DNA of 64,000 bases, taken from the NCBI RefSeq assembly GCF_017571525.1, contig NZ_JAGETY010000013.1, forward strand, positions 95,498-159,497, in the 5' to 3' direction. The first letter of the stretch is position 1. Each line of letters starts with the position of its first letter. Of this stretch, positions 16,284 to 25,174 are shown piece by piece. This stretch comes from Hymenobacter sp. BT559. GTDB taxonomy: Bacteria > Bacteroidota > Bacteroidia > Cytophagales > Hymenobacteraceae. The position numbers were made by a program, and so were the translations under genes. The notes beneath the pieces were generated by a model that had not been told where the DNA came from, ran no database searches, and worked only from the letters and a program-made list of their open reading frames with translations.

Positions 16284-17840
16284 CTACGAGGCGCTAGGCT
16301 CCGTTTTTTCCTGAGCCACCACCTCGGGGCGCATCTGCGGGAAGAAGAGCACGTCCTGAATGGAGTGCGAATTGGTCATAATCATGCTCAGGCGGTCGAT
16401 GCCGATGCCCAGGCCCGCCGTGGGCGGCATGCCATATTCGAGGGCACGCAGGAAGTCTTCGTCGAGCACCATGGCTTCGGTGTCGCCGCGCTTGCCGAGC
16501 TCCAGCTGGTCCTCGAAGCGCTGGCGCTGGTCGATGGGGTCGTTGAGCTCCGAGAAGGCGTTGCAGATTTCCTTGCCGTTGCAGATGGCTTCGAAGCGCT
16601 CCACGAGGCCGGGGTGGTCGCGGTGCTTCTTGGCCAGCGGCGACATCTCTACCGGGTAGTCGGTAATAAACGTGGGCTGGATGAGCTTAGGCTCGACGTG
16701 CTCGCCAAAAATCTCGTCAATGATTTTCGACTTGCCCATGCTCGGGTCGAGGCCCACTTTCAGGGTTTTAGCCGTTTCGCGCAGCGCGGCCTCGTCCATC
16801 TCGCCGATAGCCACACCGGTAAACTTCTCGATGGCCTCAAACATGGTGTAGCGCTGCCAGGGGCGCTGGAAGTTGATGACGTTTTCGCCCACCTGCACTT
16901 CGGTTTTGCCGTGCAGGGCTAGCGCCACGCGCTCTACCATTTCCTCCACCAGGTCCATCATCCAGGCGTAGTCCTTGTAGGCCACGTAGAGCTCCATCTG
17001 GGTGAACTCGGGATTGTGGAAGCGCGACATGCCCTCGTTGCGGAAGTCCTTCGAGAACTCGTACACGCCATCGAAGCCGCCCACGATGAGGCGCTTGAGG
17101 TACAACTCGTTGGCAATGCGCAGGTACAGCGTCATGTCCAGGGTGTTGTGGTGCGTTTTGAAGGGCCTAGCCGCCGCGCCGCCATAGAGCGGCTGCAGAA
17201 TCGGCGTTTCAACTTCCAGGTAGCCCTTATCGTTCAGGTAGTTGCGCATGGCTTGCACCAACTGCGTCCGCTTGATGAAGGTGTCGCGCACCTGCGGGTT
17301 CACCACCAGGTCTACGTAGCGCTGGCGGTAGCGCACCTCGGGGTCGGTGAAGGCGTCATACACTACTTTCTGACCCGTAGCCTCGTCAACACGCTCCTTC
17401 ACTACCGGCAGCGGGCGCAGGGCCTTGGCCAGCACTTTCAGCTCGGTTACGTGAATGGACGTTTCGCCCACTTGCGTCTTAAATACGTGGCCTTTCACGC
17501 CGATAAAATCGCCGAGGTCGAGCAGCTTTTTGAAAACCGTATTGTACAGCGTCTTATCCTCGCCGGGGCAAATCTCGTCGCGGTTTACGTAGAGCTGAAT
17601 GCGGCCCGACGAGTCCATGAGCTCCGCGAACGAAGCCTTGCCCATCACGCGCACCGACATAAGGCGGCCGGCTAGGGCCACTTCCTGGAAGTTGTTGAGC
17701 TCAGGGTGGTAGTTGTCGTGAATTTCCTGGGCCGAAAAGTTGACGTCGAACAGTTCGGACGGGTAGGGCTCAATGCCAAGCGCCTTCAACTCGTCGAGTT
17801 TTTGGCGGCGCAGGATTTCCTGCTCACTCAGGTGATGCAT
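16284..17840 (-). CDS. lysS: Class II lysyl-tRNA synthetase
   Basis: The 518-residue enzyme charges tRNA-Lys with lysine. It has the N-terminal OB-fold anticodon-binding domain (VALAGRLMSVRVMGKASFAEL...GRIQLYV), the class II core motif 1 region, motif 2 in FKDFRNEGMSRFHNPEFTQ, and motif 3 in MPPTAGLGIGIDRLSMIM. The length is typical. A REP-like repeat (17854-17894) lies 13 bases upstream of the start, and a TACTTTTG -7 element at 17967-17974 implies a 120-base leader. Confidence 0.97.
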   Translation of the reverse strand: MHHLSEQEILRRQKLDELKALGIEPYPSELFDVNFSAQEIHDNYHPELNNFQEVALAGRLMSVRVMGKASFAELMDSSGRIQLYVNRDEICPGEDKTLYNTVFKKLLDLGDFIGVKGHVFKTQVGETSIHVTELKVLAKALRPLPVVKERVDEATGQKVVYDAFTDPEVRYRQRYVDLVVNPQVRDTFIKRTQLVQAMRNYLNDKGYLEVETPILQPLYGGAAARPFKTHHNTLDMTLYLRIANELYLKRLIVGGFDGVYEFSKDFRNEGMSRFHNPEFTQMELYVAYKDYAWMMDLVEEMVERVALALHGKTEVQVGENVINFQRPWQRYTMFEAIEKFTGVAIGEMDEAALRETAKTLKVGLDPSMGKSKIIDEIFGEHVEPKLIQPTFITDYPVEMSPLAKKHRDHPGLVERFEAICNGKEICNAFSELNDPIDQRQRFEDQLELGKRGDTEAMVLDEDFLRALEYGMPPTAGLGIGIDRLSMIMTNSHSIQDVLFFPQMRPEVVAQEKTEPSAS

Positions 17841-17853
17841 AAGGGTTTCTGAG

Positions 17854-17894
17854 CCACGGATTCGGACGGATTTTTCGGATTACGCGGATTTTGT
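17854..17894 (+). repeat. REP-like element, family D, left copy
   Basis: This element contains GGATTTTTCGGATTACGCGG. An inverted copy is at 18030-18063. It lies just upstream of the lysS start. Confidence 0.7.
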
Positions 17895-17966
17895 AGACAC
17901 CCCGAGCGAAAAACCTGACAGCCACCCGCCGTAGCGGGTAGAATGTGGCTTTTAAAAAGTGAGCCG

Positions 17967-17974
17967 CAAAAGTA
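17967..17974 (-). promoter_or_regulatory. Bacteroidota -7 element for lysS
   Basis: TACTTTTG on the minus strand lies directly downstream of the previous gene's terminator. No good -33 TTG is visible at the usual distance. Confidence 0.4.
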
Positions 17975-17984
17975 CAACGCGAAA

Positions 17985-18010
17985 AAAGCCGCCCCTAAAA
18001 GGAGCGGCTT
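17985..18010 (-). terminator. Terminator after the 18067-19176 gene
   Basis: Read leftward: AAGCCGCTCC, loop, GGGGCGGCTT followed by T-rich sequence. The stem has one G-T type mismatch. Confidence 0.7.
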
Positions 18011-18029
18011 ACTTTGCCGGTAATCGTTC

Positions 18030-18063
18030 ACAAAATCCGCGTAATCCGAAAAATCCGTGGTCC
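18030..18063 (-). repeat. REP-like element, family D, right (inverted) copy
   Basis: This is the reverse complement of the 17854-17894 element, shorter by a few bases. It ends 3 bases before the stop codon of the next gene. Confidence 0.7.
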
Positions 18064-18066
18064 AGA

Positions 18067-19176
18067 TTAAGCAGCCATCTTCAGCTCGGGCTCGGGCTCG
18101 ACGCCTAGCAGCGTGGGCTGCACGCGGGTGCGCAGGCGCTCTTGCACAAAGCTGTGCTGCAGGTGGGTCGGCAGCTCGCGCACCAATTGCTCGTAGCGCT
18201 CCAGGCCCAGGGCCTTGGCCACGTAGGTTTCGTGGATGCCGTTGAGGTAGCTCACAATGCTCAGCAGAGAGCTGTGGAACAAGCGGAAGTCAATGTCGGC
18301 CTCCACGTAGCGCTCAATCTCGCGGCTGCTCTGCGAGATGCGCAGGCGGCCGAGCAGGTCGAAGATGGTGGTGTAGCCCAGGCGCCAGGTAATCTGCTGC
18401 CAGTGGGCGGCTGTCCACTTATCGAGCGGCTTGCCAGTCTTCTGGCTGCGGATGGCCGTGTTGGGGTTAGCCTGCACTTGCTGACGCACGCCGATAGCCG
18501 TTTGCTTACGCGTAGTGCGCAGGAACTGCCCAATCTGGGCCTGTGCGTCAATCTCCTGCGAGGCAATGTGCAACCCGGCCTTGTAGCTGGCTAGCGGCAG
18601 GCGGTGAATGCTGAAGTCGCCATAAGCACCAGCAGCGTAGAACGATACGGGCCGCGGATACGCATTCTTCACCACCAAGCGGCCCACCTCGCGGCGAATC
18701 ACCTGGGCGTTGTTCGAGCGCACGCCGGTAGTATATAAGAAGGCTTGCAGGCCCGACAGAATAGTATGGTAAGCTTGCGGGAATGTCCAGTGCAAGGCGT
18801 TGCGCAAGAAGTTCTCGTCGCCGAGCTCAGCGGTGGCGCGCAGCGCATACTCGGTGCTCCAGCAGGCGTGCAGCAGCTTGGTGAGCGCCGTCACGTCGGC
18901 CTCGGTCAGCTCAGCCTGGTGCTGCCGGAAGTAGGGTAGATGCGCTAGGCCCCCCAGCGGGCTCTCGCCCTCCTGAATGTGGTAGCTCAGGGCAAAGAAA
19001 TAGTTGAGAAATACCTGGGCCGGAATAGAGCGGCGCCAGGTTTCGTCGGCCAGGCGCTGCTGCTCCTGCTCCTCGGGCGTGAGCAGCGCTTCGGCGGGCG
19101 AAACGCTCATCACCGGGGCCTGATACGTGTCGGCCGGAATGAGCGGAATAATGCGGGCTTCTGGTTTCGTAGTCAT
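18067..19176 (-). CDS. Unrecognised 369-residue protein, probably helical
   Basis: I do not recognise this protein. It has no signal peptide or membrane helix and is mostly alpha-helical. One stretch (AYHTILSGLQAFLYTTGVRS... to ...RPVSFYAAGAYGDFSIHRLP) recalls HEPN-type helical bundles, but no RX4-6H motif is seen, so this is a weak suggestion. A middle region has RISQSSREIERYVEADIDFRLFHSSLLSIVSYLNGIHETYVA. I chose ATG 19176 (MTTKPEARIIPLIP); a start 7 codons earlier is possible. The upstream DNA is AT-rich. A terminator (17985-18010) and a family D repeat follow. Confidence 0.6.
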   Translation of the reverse strand: MTTKPEARIIPLIPADTYQAPVMSVSPAEALLTPEEQEQQRLADETWRRSIPAQVFLNYFFALSYHIQEGESPLGGLAHLPYFRQHQAELTEADVTALTKLLHACWSTEYALRATAELGDENFLRNALHWTFPQAYHTILSGLQAFLYTTGVRSNNAQVIRREVGRLVVKNAYPRPVSFYAAGAYGDFSIHRLPLASYKAGLHIASQEIDAQAQIGQFLRTTRKQTAIGVRQQVQANPNTAIRSQKTGKPLDKWTAAHWQQITWRLGYTTIFDLLGRLRISQSSREIERYVEADIDFRLFHSSLLSIVSYLNGIHETYVAKALGLERYEQLVRELPTHLQHSFVQERLRTRVQPTLLGVEPEPELKMAA

Positions 19177-19303
19177 GCTTAGTAAACCGTTAGCCAAAGA
19201 TTTTAGTTGCAGATTTGCTAATAAAAATCAAGGCGATTTGCTAAAAATGTTAGTGGAAGCATAAGTCATTAAAATAACATGGCATCTTATGCTGAATGGG
19301 CAT

Positions 19304-19340
19304 AAAAAAACCCCCTGGCTGGTAGCTAGGGGGCTTTTTT
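19304..19340 (-). terminator. Terminator after prc
   Basis: A CCCCCT/AGGGGG stem around an 11-base loop, with A7 on one side and T6 on the other. It lies about 65 bases past the prc stop. Confidence 0.8.
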
Positions 19341-19406
19341 GTACATAACTAAAGAGCCGGTAAGTCGAGCAATGAGGCTGGCTGAGCGGCTACTTTAGCG
19401 AGGCGA

Positions 19407-21548
19407 TTATTGCTCGTCTTTGATAACGGCTACGGCTTCGCCTAAAGTGATATCCTTATTGAGGCCACGCGTGAAGCGCATGGCGCGGTTTACTTTCACC
19501 GAGTCGCCTCCGACGGCCTGGCGGTCGGCAGCCAACGGGGCTAGGGCTAGCGGGGTAGCCGTTTTCTGGATAGCCTCATACTTATCAGATTCGGCCTTGA
19601 GCTGGTGCTGCATAGCGCGATACTTGGTCAGATTCAGCGATACAAGGGTTTCGTTCTTGCGCTTGCGCAGGTTCTGCACCAACTCGTTCATCTGCTGGAA
19701 AGCCGGGTTAGTGGCCACGCGGGCCTTACTGTTGGCTTCGAGCTTGGCGTAGTTGGGCTGGTCGTCCCAGGGGCGATAGCTGGCCGGCTTTATCTCGTCC
19801 CACTTCAGCGGGTAGTCCGATTCCTTTTCGCCCTGGTCGAGGTACGACAGCACGTCGGGCAGCACGATATCAGAGGCCACACCCTTGAACTGAGTCGAGC
19901 CACCGGTTACGCGGTAAAACTTCTGCATCGTGAACTTGAGCGAGCCAAAGGGCTTGAGGCTAGCCAGCTCCGAAGGCAGGGTTTCGTCGAGGTCGATAAT
20001 GCGCTGCACCGTGCCCTTGCCGTAGGTGCTGGTTGAGCCCATGATAACGCCGCGCTTGTAGTCCTGGATAGCAGCGGCCAGAATCTCGGAGGCCGAGGCG
20101 CTGTACTTATTCACAAGCACCACCAGCGGGCCGCTGTACTGCACGCGCGGGTCTTTGTCGTTGAGCACCTGCGTTACGCCGCGGCTGTCGTGCACCTGCA
20201 CCATGGGGCCGCTGGGCATAAAGAGCCCGGCCATCTCGACGGCATCGTTGAGCGAGCCACCGCCGTTGTAGCGCAGGTCAAACACGACGCCTTTCACACC
20301 TTCGGCCGTAAGCTTGGCGAGCTCTTTCTTCACGTCTTCGGCCGACGAGCGGCCGCCGTTGTCGTTGAAATCGGCGTAGAAGGCGGGCAGTTTGAGGTAG
20401 CCGATTTTTATGCCGCTCGGGTCGTTCACAACGGCCGAATGCGCATACGTGTCTTCCATCACCACCACGTCGCGGATAATGGGAATAATCTTGGTTGAGC
20501 CGTCAGCCTTGCGCACCGTCAGGCGCACCTCCGAGCCTTTTTTGCCCTTGATGAGCGGCACGGCCTTGGCCGTGTGCCAGCCTTCAACGCTCACGGGCTC
20601 GGCGGCGCCCTGCGCTACCCGCAGGATGGCGTCGCCTTTTTTGAGTTCGCCCTGCCGAAATGAAGCCGAACCCGGAATGATGTCGGCAACGTAAATCAGG
20701 TTGTCTTTCTCCTGTAGCTGCGCCCCAATACCTTCAAACTGTCCGGTGAGCTGGGCATCGAACTCGGCCTTGTCTTTGGGGGCAAAATACTCGGTGTGCG
20801 GGTCGTAGGTATTAGCAATGACGTTGGCATAGTTGGCCAGCACCTCGTTGGTGTCGGGCTGGTCGGCAAACTGCTCGTCGTAGTATTTCAGCACGCGCTT
20901 GCGGGCTTCAACTTCCATCTGGGCGGGTGTGCGGTCGGGCTCGGCGGTGGCGGGCTCCTTGGCCAGGCTAGCCACGCGGGCACGGTCGTGGCGCTTGTCC
21001 TGCTCGTCCATCATCTCGGCCACGCGGGTCAGCGTCTCATACTTGAGCAGCTTGCGCCACTGCTCGCGCTGGTCGGCGGCGTTGGCCGGGAAGGTGGATT
21101 TTTCGAAGTCCGTCTGGATAGTCTCCTCGTTGTCAAACGTGAAGGGCTTGGCCAGAATCTCGTGGGCCAGCGCCTGCATCTGCTTGGTGCGCTCAGCCAT
21201 GAGCTTGGTGCTCAGGTCGAGAAATTCGTGCGTGCCGCGCTTGGTTTCGTCGTCAATGTCCGTCTGATACTTCATCAGCTGCGCGATATCGGACTGCAAC
21301 AGGAATTTCTTGCGGTAGTCTAAACGCTTGAGCGCGAGGTCAAACACACGCTTGCTGAACGCATCATCGATGCGCTCGGGCTGGTAGTGCGCCTGCGACA
21401 AGCCTTGCACGATGGTACCCACCAGCACTTGCTCTTTGCCGGGCGCAGCCTGCGGGCCACTGTGCTCATAAAAGCGGTAAGAAGCCAACCCAAATACGGC
21501 GGCCACCAGGCCAGCGTAGGAGCCAATTTTGAGGCGGGGGGAGAACAT
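19407..21548 (-). CDS. prc: Carboxy-terminal (tail-specific) processing protease
   Basis: The 713-residue protease has an N-terminal membrane or signal segment (GSYAGLVAAVFGLASYRF), a helical domain, a PDZ domain (GIGAQLQEKDNLIYVADIIPGSASFRQGELKKGDAILRV), and an S41 core. The catalytic Ser lies in VNKYSASASEIL and the Lys in STYGKGTVQ. A C-terminal domain of about 150 residues follows. Prc cleaves periplasmic proteins from the C-terminus. A TACATTTG -7 element at 21573-21580 would start transcription about 20 bases before the ATG. It is divergent from the ADP-ribosylglycohydrolase gene. Confidence 0.93.
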   Translation of the reverse strand: MFSPRLKIGSYAGLVAAVFGLASYRFYEHSGPQAAPGKEQVLVGTIVQGLSQAHYQPERIDDAFSKRVFDLALKRLDYRKKFLLQSDIAQLMKYQTDIDDETKRGTHEFLDLSTKLMAERTKQMQALAHEILAKPFTFDNEETIQTDFEKSTFPANAADQREQWRKLLKYETLTRVAEMMDEQDKRHDRARVASLAKEPATAEPDRTPAQMEVEARKRVLKYYDEQFADQPDTNEVLANYANVIANTYDPHTEYFAPKDKAEFDAQLTGQFEGIGAQLQEKDNLIYVADIIPGSASFRQGELKKGDAILRVAQGAAEPVSVEGWHTAKAVPLIKGKKGSEVRLTVRKADGSTKIIPIIRDVVVMEDTYAHSAVVNDPSGIKIGYLKLPAFYADFNDNGGRSSAEDVKKELAKLTAEGVKGVVFDLRYNGGGSLNDAVEMAGLFMPSGPMVQVHDSRGVTQVLNDKDPRVQYSGPLVVLVNKYSASASEILAAAIQDYKRGVIMGSTSTYGKGTVQRIIDLDETLPSELASLKPFGSLKFTMQKFYRVTGGSTQFKGVASDIVLPDVLSYLDQGEKESDYPLKWDEIKPASYRPWDDQPNYAKLEANSKARVATNPAFQQMNELVQNLRKRKNETLVSLNLTKYRAMQHQLKAESDKYEAIQKTATPLALAPLAADRQAVGGDSVKVNRAMRFTRGLNKDITLGEAVAVIKDEQ

Positions 21549-21572
21549 TCAGGAAAAAATTAGGAAGAAAGC

Positions 21573-21580
21573 CAAATGTA
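21573..21580 (-). promoter_or_regulatory. Bacteroidota -7 element for prc
   Basis: TACATTTG on the minus strand matches TAnnTTTG and lies 25 bases upstream of the prc ATG. A -33 TTG is not evident. Confidence 0.45.
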
Positions 21581-21734
21581 GGGGCCGCGCGGCGGCTTGC
21601 CGCATGCCCAGTACCCTAAGTACGTCAAAAACGCCGACGAGGCTGCGAATAGTGCCGCTAAATGCGCTTCTTGCACCCTATTTCCGGCCAATCCCCCAGG
21701 TTTGTCGGCACAACCCGCTTATCTGCCTCTTATC

Positions 21735-22706
21735 ATGACTGCTGCTACTACCCGCGCCGCCCTGCTGGGCCTAGCCGTGGCCGACGCCCTGGGCGTGCCC
21801 GTTGAGTTTATCAGCCGCGCGGTGCGCCGCCGCGACCCCGTGACCGGCCTGCGCGCTTACGGCTCTCACCACCAGCCGGCTGGCACCTGGTCCGACGATG
21901 CCTCGCTCACCTTTTGCCTGGCCGAAACCCTGGCCCGGCCCGGCGGGCTAGCCACCGCGCCCGACCTGGCCGACTTTGGCCGGCGCGCCATCAACTGGCT
22001 GGACAACGGCTACTGGACCGCGCACAACCAGAGGTTTGATGTGGGCGGCGCTACCCGGGCCGCCATCCAAAACCTCAAGCGCGGCGTGGCCCCTAGCCAA
22101 GCCGGCCCGCGCTCGGAATTTGATAATGGCAATGGCGCGCTGATGCGAATTCTGCCATTGGTTTTTCACCAAACCTGGCAGGCCGAACCGCTCGACCTAA
22201 ATGCCGCCTGGGCGCTCACCGAGGCTGTGGCGAGTGTCACGCATGGCCACCCGCGCTCCACACTGGGCTGCTTTTTATATCTATTGGTAGCCCGCGGCCT
22301 AGCGGCCGGGCTAGCTCCTGCCAGTGCTTATGAGCAAATGCAGACCCTAGCCAACCACTGGCTGCAAAAGCAGGCAAAAGGCCAGGTTTTTTACGAATGG
22401 TCCAAGTATGGCGCCGTGCTGGACGGCAGCCTAGCCGACCAGCCCGAAGCTGACATAAGTTCTTCGGGCTACGTGGTGCACACCCTCGAAGCGGCCCTGT
22501 GGTGCCTGCTGCGGCACGATACCTACGCTGCCACGGTGCTGGCTGCCGTGAACCTCGGCGACGACACCGATACCACCGGCGCGGTAGCCGGCGGCCTGGC
22601 TGGGCTAGCCTATGGCGAAGCCGGCATCCCAGCCGAGTGGCTGGCCGGGCTAGCCCGTCGCGCCGACATTGAGGACCTGGCCGGGCGCCTAGCCGCGGCC
22701 GGCTAG
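21735..22706 (+). CDS. ADP-ribosylglycohydrolase family protein
   Basis: The 323-residue protein has the DraG/ARH fold. The N-terminal MTAATTRAALLGLAVADALGVPVEF is the usual start. GTWSDDASLTF supplies the first metal ligands and LGDDTDTTGAVAGGLAGLAYG the C-terminal ones, both for binuclear Mg or Mn. Such enzymes remove ADP-ribose from proteins or small molecules; the target here is unknown. I chose ATG 21735 because in-frame sequence upstream lacks similarity. The stop lies 5 bases from the convergent EamA gene. CTAG sites are very dense here (8 in 22261-22740). Confidence 0.9.
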   Translation: MTAATTRAALLGLAVADALGVPVEFISRAVRRRDPVTGLRAYGSHHQPAGTWSDDASLTFCLAETLARPGGLATAPDLADFGRRAINWLDNGYWTAHNQRFDVGGATRAAIQNLKRGVAPSQAGPRSEFDNGNGALMRILPLVFHQTWQAEPLDLNAAWALTEAVASVTHGHPRSTLGCFLYLLVARGLAAGLAPASAYEQMQTLANHWLQKQAKGQVFYEWSKYGAVLDGSLADQPEADISSSGYVVHTLEAALWCLLRHDTYAATVLAAVNLGDDTDTTGAVAGGLAGLAYGEAGIPAEWLAGLARRADIEDLAGRLAAAG

Positions 22707-22711
22707 CCCGG

Positions 22712-23584
22712 CTACTCGCCGCCCACCGCCGCCTGCGCCCGCCGCGCCGTGAGCGTAGCGCCCGCGCTGGCAGCCATTACCAGCATCACGGCCAGCCACT
22801 GACTGGGCGTGAGCTGCTCGCGCAGGAAAAGCCAGCCGCAGAGCGCAGCCGCGGCCGGCTCCAGGCTCATCAGGATGCTGAACGTGCGGGTGGGCAGACG
22901 CTTAAGGGCCTGCATTTCGAGGGTGAAGGGTAAGGCGCTAGACAGCAGGGCCAGTGCCGCGCCCAGCCCTAACAGGCGCGGGGTGAGATGGACTAATTGC
23001 CCGGCCGCCAGGCCGAAGGGCAGCACCGCCAGCGTGGCAAAGAGCACGCCCACCGCCACGGCCTCGTTGCCGGGCAATACCTCGGCCACGCGGCTGCCCA
23101 GCACAATGTATACCGCCCAGCAGCCGCCCGCCGCCAGGGCAAACAGCATCCCGACCACATCGATGCCGTGGCCGCCCCAGGGCGCGATGAGTGCGATGCC
23201 CGCTCCGGCCAGCACCGCCCACAGCACATCGAGCCAGCGGCGCGAGCCGGCCAGCGCCACCACCAGCGGCCCCACGAACTCAAGCGTCACGCCCAGGCCC
23301 AGCGGCACCCTGGCCAAGGCACAGTAAAACAGGAAGTTCATGGCCCCCAGCGCTAGGCCGTAGGGCACTACGGCCCGCCACTGCGCGGCACGCAATTGCC
23401 CTAGCCGGGGCCGCACGGCCACCAGCAGCATCAGGGCCGACAGGCCGATGCGCAGGCTGGCTGTGCCCGCCGCGCCCACCACCGGAAACAACCCTTTGGC
23501 AATGGCGGCCCCACCTTGCACACTAATAATGGCCAACAAAACGGCCGGCACGGGCGGCAACTGAAAACGGGAGGATTCGGGCAT
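22712..23584 (-). CDS. EamA-family transporter, RhtA-like
   Basis: The 290-residue protein has about ten membrane helices in two EamA repeats. The order of blocks (VPAVLLAIISVQGGAAIAKGLFP, ALGAMNFLFYCALARVPLGLGVTLEF, GGCWAVYIVLGSRV, ALPFTLEMQALKRLPTRTFSILMSLEPAAAALCGWLFL) closely follows RhtA, the threonine/homoserine exporter of E. coli. Export of amino acids or related compounds across the inner membrane is likely; the substrate is inferred from similarity only. It is convergent with the ADP-ribosylglycohydrolase gene. Confidence 0.87.
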   Translation of the reverse strand: MPESSRFQLPPVPAVLLAIISVQGGAAIAKGLFPVVGAAGTASLRIGLSALMLLVAVRPRLGQLRAAQWRAVVPYGLALGAMNFLFYCALARVPLGLGVTLEFVGPLVVALAGSRRWLDVLWAVLAGAGIALIAPWGGHGIDVVGMLFALAAGGCWAVYIVLGSRVAEVLPGNEAVAVGVLFATLAVLPFGLAAGQLVHLTPRLLGLGAALALLSSALPFTLEMQALKRLPTRTFSILMSLEPAAAALCGWLFLREQLTPSQWLAVMLVMAASAGATLTARRAQAAVGGE

Positions 23585-23631
23585 GGTGGCACAAAGCTAG
23601 CCCCGGCTTTGGCCACCACGCCCCAATCGCG

Positions 23632-25053
23632 CTAGGCCAGCAGCGCTGGCTTTTCCTTGTACACCTTCCACAAAAACTCGCCAAACAGCGTGTTGGCCCA
23701 GGCAAACCAGCTGCGGGTGAATTTCTTAGCGTCGTCCTTATGAAATGACTCGTGCATGAAACCCGTGCCGGCGTGGGTGGCCTTCAGGGTTTGAATGCAG
23801 CTGCGGATTTCGGCGTCGTCGGTGCTGGTGAGGCCGCGCATGGTAATGGCGATGGGCCAAATCATGTCGGCCCCCACGTGCGGCCCGCCGATGCCTTCGG
23901 CCGCGGCGCCTTTGTAGAAGAACGGGTTGGCCGCCGAGAGCACCAGCTTGCGGGTGTTCTGGTAAATCGGGTCGTTGAGGGGCAGCGCGCCCAGGTAGGG
24001 GAGGGCTAGCAGGCTGGGCACGTTGGCATCATCCATGAACAGGCGGCCGCCGTAGCCATCTACTTCATACGCATACACTTGGCCAAACTCGGGGTGCGCC
24101 ACCAGGGCGTGCTGGCGCAGGGCCGCGGCCACTTCGTCGGCAAAGGCCATGAGGTCGTTGTAGCCCTGCTGCTCGTGGTGAATGTCGTAGAGCATGAGCG
24201 CGGCCTGGCGCAGGCTAGCCACGGCAAAGAAATTGCTGGGCACCAGAAACTGGAGCACCGTGGCATCATCGCTGGGCCGGAAAGCCGAGGCAATGAGCCC
24301 GCAGGGCCGCACCGGGTAGCCGTAGCCGGCCATAGGCTGGGTATCGGTGGCCTTGGCGGTTTCGCGCTGAAAGTGGTAGGGGCCCAGGCCAGTCTTGCGC
24401 TGCTGCTCGCGGAAGGTTTTTACAATCAGGTCAATAGCTTTGCGCCACTGCGCATCGAAGGGCTGCTGGTCGCCAGTGGCTTTCCAGTAGTGGTACCCTA
24501 GCCGGATGGGGTAGCAGAGCGAATCGATTTCCCACTTCCGCTCGTGCACGCCGGGCTGCATGTCGGTGAGGTCGGTTTTCCACTCGCCCACCTTGGTTTT
24601 GTCGCCGTAAAACGCATTGGCGTAGGGGTCTTGCAAGATGCACTGCGTCTGCCGGTTGATGACGCCCGCGATGAGCTGGCGCAGGGCCGCATCCTGCGGG
24701 GCGAGCGCCAGGTAGGGCCACACCTGGGCCGACGAGTCGCGCAGCCACATGGCGTCGATGTCGCCCGTAATGACGTAGGTATCGGGCCGCCCGCCGCGCG
24801 TGCTGTGTGTCACGGTCGTGTCGAGGGTGTTCGGGAAGCAGTTATTAAACAGCCACCCTAGCTCGGGGTCCTTTACCTGGCGCTGAAACTCGGTGATGGC
24901 TGCCTCCACGGCCTTGCTGCGAAAGTGCCGCTGGCCGGCCGCCGGCCGCACCACCGGAAAAACCGGGGCCGCTAGGGCTTCTAAAGACGAAAATGGCAGC
25001 AGTGGGCTAGCGGCCAGCAGGCTCGCGCCCCGCACAAACGAGCGGCGATGCAT
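23632..25053 (-). CDS. Exported GH125 exo-alpha-1,6-mannosidase
   Basis: The 473-residue protein begins with a twin-arginine-like signal (MHRRSFVRGASLLAASPLLPF), then has the GH125 core. It shows FNNCFPNTLDTTVTH, GDIDAMWLRDSSAQVWPYL, ERKWEIDSLCYPIRLGYHYWKATG, and a C-terminal GGPHVGADMIWPIAITMRGLTS. GH125 enzymes remove alpha-1,6-linked mannose, as from yeast mannan backbone or N-glycan ends. I chose ATG 25053 over an earlier in-frame start because the twin-Arg signal begins there. It follows the GH64 gene and its terminator on the same strand. It may work with the GH92 enzyme at 8847. Confidence 0.9.
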   Translation of the reverse strand: MHRRSFVRGASLLAASPLLPFSSLEALAAPVFPVVRPAAGQRHFRSKAVEAAITEFQRQVKDPELGWLFNNCFPNTLDTTVTHSTRGGRPDTYVITGDIDAMWLRDSSAQVWPYLALAPQDAALRQLIAGVINRQTQCILQDPYANAFYGDKTKVGEWKTDLTDMQPGVHERKWEIDSLCYPIRLGYHYWKATGDQQPFDAQWRKAIDLIVKTFREQQRKTGLGPYHFQRETAKATDTQPMAGYGYPVRPCGLIASAFRPSDDATVLQFLVPSNFFAVASLRQAALMLYDIHHEQQGYNDLMAFADEVAAALRQHALVAHPEFGQVYAYEVDGYGGRLFMDDANVPSLLALPYLGALPLNDPIYQNTRKLVLSAANPFFYKGAAAEGIGGPHVGADMIWPIAITMRGLTSTDDAEIRSCIQTLKATHAGTGFMHESFHKDDAKKFTRSWFAWANTLFGEFLWKVYKEKPALLA

Positions 25054-25118
25054 AAGAAAAAGCAATTGGGTAGGAGTGGGCAAAGATGCGCTAAAATCTT
25101 TTAGCAAACACCAGGAAA

Positions 25119-25147
25119 AAAGGCTGCCCGGACGCCGGGCAGCCTTT
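25119..25147 (-). terminator. Terminator after the GH64 gene
   Basis: A perfect 13-bp stem (25119-25131 with 25135-25147) and 3-base loop. It lies 27 bases past the GH64 stop. Confidence 0.85.
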
Positions 25148-25174
25148 CGAAAGGTGCAGTAATACCACCCGATA

